Assembly (NCBI GenBank): GCA_964547485.1 | Contig: CAZJNU010000135.1 | Coordinates: forward strand, 1-6,048 | Direction of reading: 5' to 3' | DNA from: JACJWR01 sp964547485 | GTDB lineage: Bacteria; Actinomycetota; Actinomycetes; S36-B12; UBA10799 | DNA length: 6,048 nucleotides | Shown: one piece after another, positions 5,562 to 6,048 of the stretch | Layout of the letters: each line of letters begins with the position of its first letter | Numbering within the stretch: the first letter of the stretch is position 1 | The notes under the pieces: model-generated | Told to the model about the DNA's origin: nothing | What the model saw: only the letters and a program-made list of their open reading frames with translations | Databases searched by the model: none | Made by a program: the position numbers and the translations under genes

Positions 5562-6048
5562 ATGGCACCAGCGAGCCTCGACCTCACCGGACTCCGGGTG
5601 CTGGTCATTTCCAGCGAGCAGATCGCCGAGCGGATGGCCGGCCCCGCCATTCGCGCACTCAACCTGGCGCAGCAGCTCGCCGATCGCGGCGCGACCGTGA
5701 CACTTGCGGTATCCGCCTCCCAACCCGGGCTCGCCGACCAGTTGCCTGGAATGTCGCTGGTCACCTTCGGCAAACCGAGCGCACGAGGATTCCGGGAGTT
5801 GGCGCGGGGTCAGCACGTGGTGGTGACGCAACCTCAACGGGTGGATGTCGGTTGGGGTCTTCACCGCAGCGACGCTCGAATTGTCTATGACCTGTATGTG
5901 CCCACGTTCGTGGAGACCATCGCCCACATGGGCGCGGAGGCCGGCGACCCGAAGGTGTGGGCGCAGCGACTGGAGGCCAACCGCCTCGAATATTCCACCG
6001 CCCTGCAGTTGGGCGACGCCTTCATCTGCGCCTCGGACCGGCAGCGCG
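5562..6048 (+). CDS. glycosyltransferase, N-terminal 162 residues (3' end outside window)
   Basis: The frame opens at ATG 5562 and runs off the right edge without a stop. The visible part is the acceptor-side Rossmann half of a GT-B (GT4-like) glycosyltransferase: LRVLVISSE (11-19), AGPAIRALNLAQQLADRGATVTLA (26-49), HVVVTQPQRVD (85-95), RIVYDLYVPTFVE (106-118) and LGDAFICASDRQR at the end, which resembles the AD..I.AS..QR segment found before the donor domain in actinobacterial family members. The donor-binding motifs, and therefore sugar preference, are outside the window. It is transcribed away from rfbC across a 76-bp shared intergenic region, so it belongs to the same glycan locus but to a separate transcript. 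No signal peptide or membrane segment is seen in this portion. Confidence 0.82.
   Translation, partial: MAPASLDLTGLRVLVISSEQIAERMAGPAIRALNLAQQLADRGATVTLAVSASQPGLADQLPGMSLVTFGKPSARGFRELARGQHVVVTQPQRVDVGWGLHRSDARIVYDLYVPTFVETIAHMGAEAGDPKVWAQRLEANRLEYSTALQLGDAFICASDRQR

Noticed and set aside
5195..5890. A 231-codon plus-strand open frame across the divergent region
   Set aside because: It overlaps rfbC antisense and the true glycosyltransferase in another frame; the latter has a ribosome binding site and family motifs.

Overview
The window is GC-rich with GTG and ATG starts. The gene content is typical of an actinobacterial cell-surface polysaccharide locus (Actinomycetota; I cannot name the genus). 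Seven genes are supported: five on the minus strand and two partial ones on the plus strand at the edges. Coding density is high, and no gene-free stretch exceeds 100 bases.

Layout. The left edge holds the last 75 codons of a dTDP-4-dehydrorhamnose reductase (rfbD, plus strand). It converges on a 470-residue minus-strand gene for an AlbA_2 / GHKL-type ATPase / winged-helix protein (predicted COG2865-type regulator). That gene starts directly against a striking operator-like element: two tandem 10-bp repeats facing their own inverted copies, with 15-bp perfect palindromic arms. Upstream on the same strand is a compact four-gene run, in transcription order: rfbC-type 3,5-epimerase (5485-4886), UDP-glucuronate decarboxylase (4847-3897), GT4 glycosyltransferase (3886-2717) and a stand-alone GINT1-N-like propeller protein (2695-1754). 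Gaps are 38, 10 and 21 bases, so this looks like one operon. Its probable promoter lies in a 76-bp divergent intergenic region, shared with a plus-strand glycosyltransferase that runs off the right edge.

How the genes fit together. RfbC and RfbD are the last two steps of dTDP-L-rhamnose synthesis, and UXS makes UDP-xylose from UDP-glucuronate. The two glycosyltransferases could use these or other donors. The propeller protein resembles the N-terminal part of plant glucosamine inositolphosphorylceramide transferases but lacks the GT64 part, so its job is unknown. The locus therefore predicts a surface glycan with rhamnose and possibly xylose. The AlbA_2/winged-helix gene does not fit the pathway. 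It looks like a self-contained, possibly self-repressing unit placed at the end of the glycan operon.

The best candidate for something undescribed is the compound operator at 1684-1724 together with the gene it controls. No mobile element, CRISPR array, tRNA or rRNA was seen.
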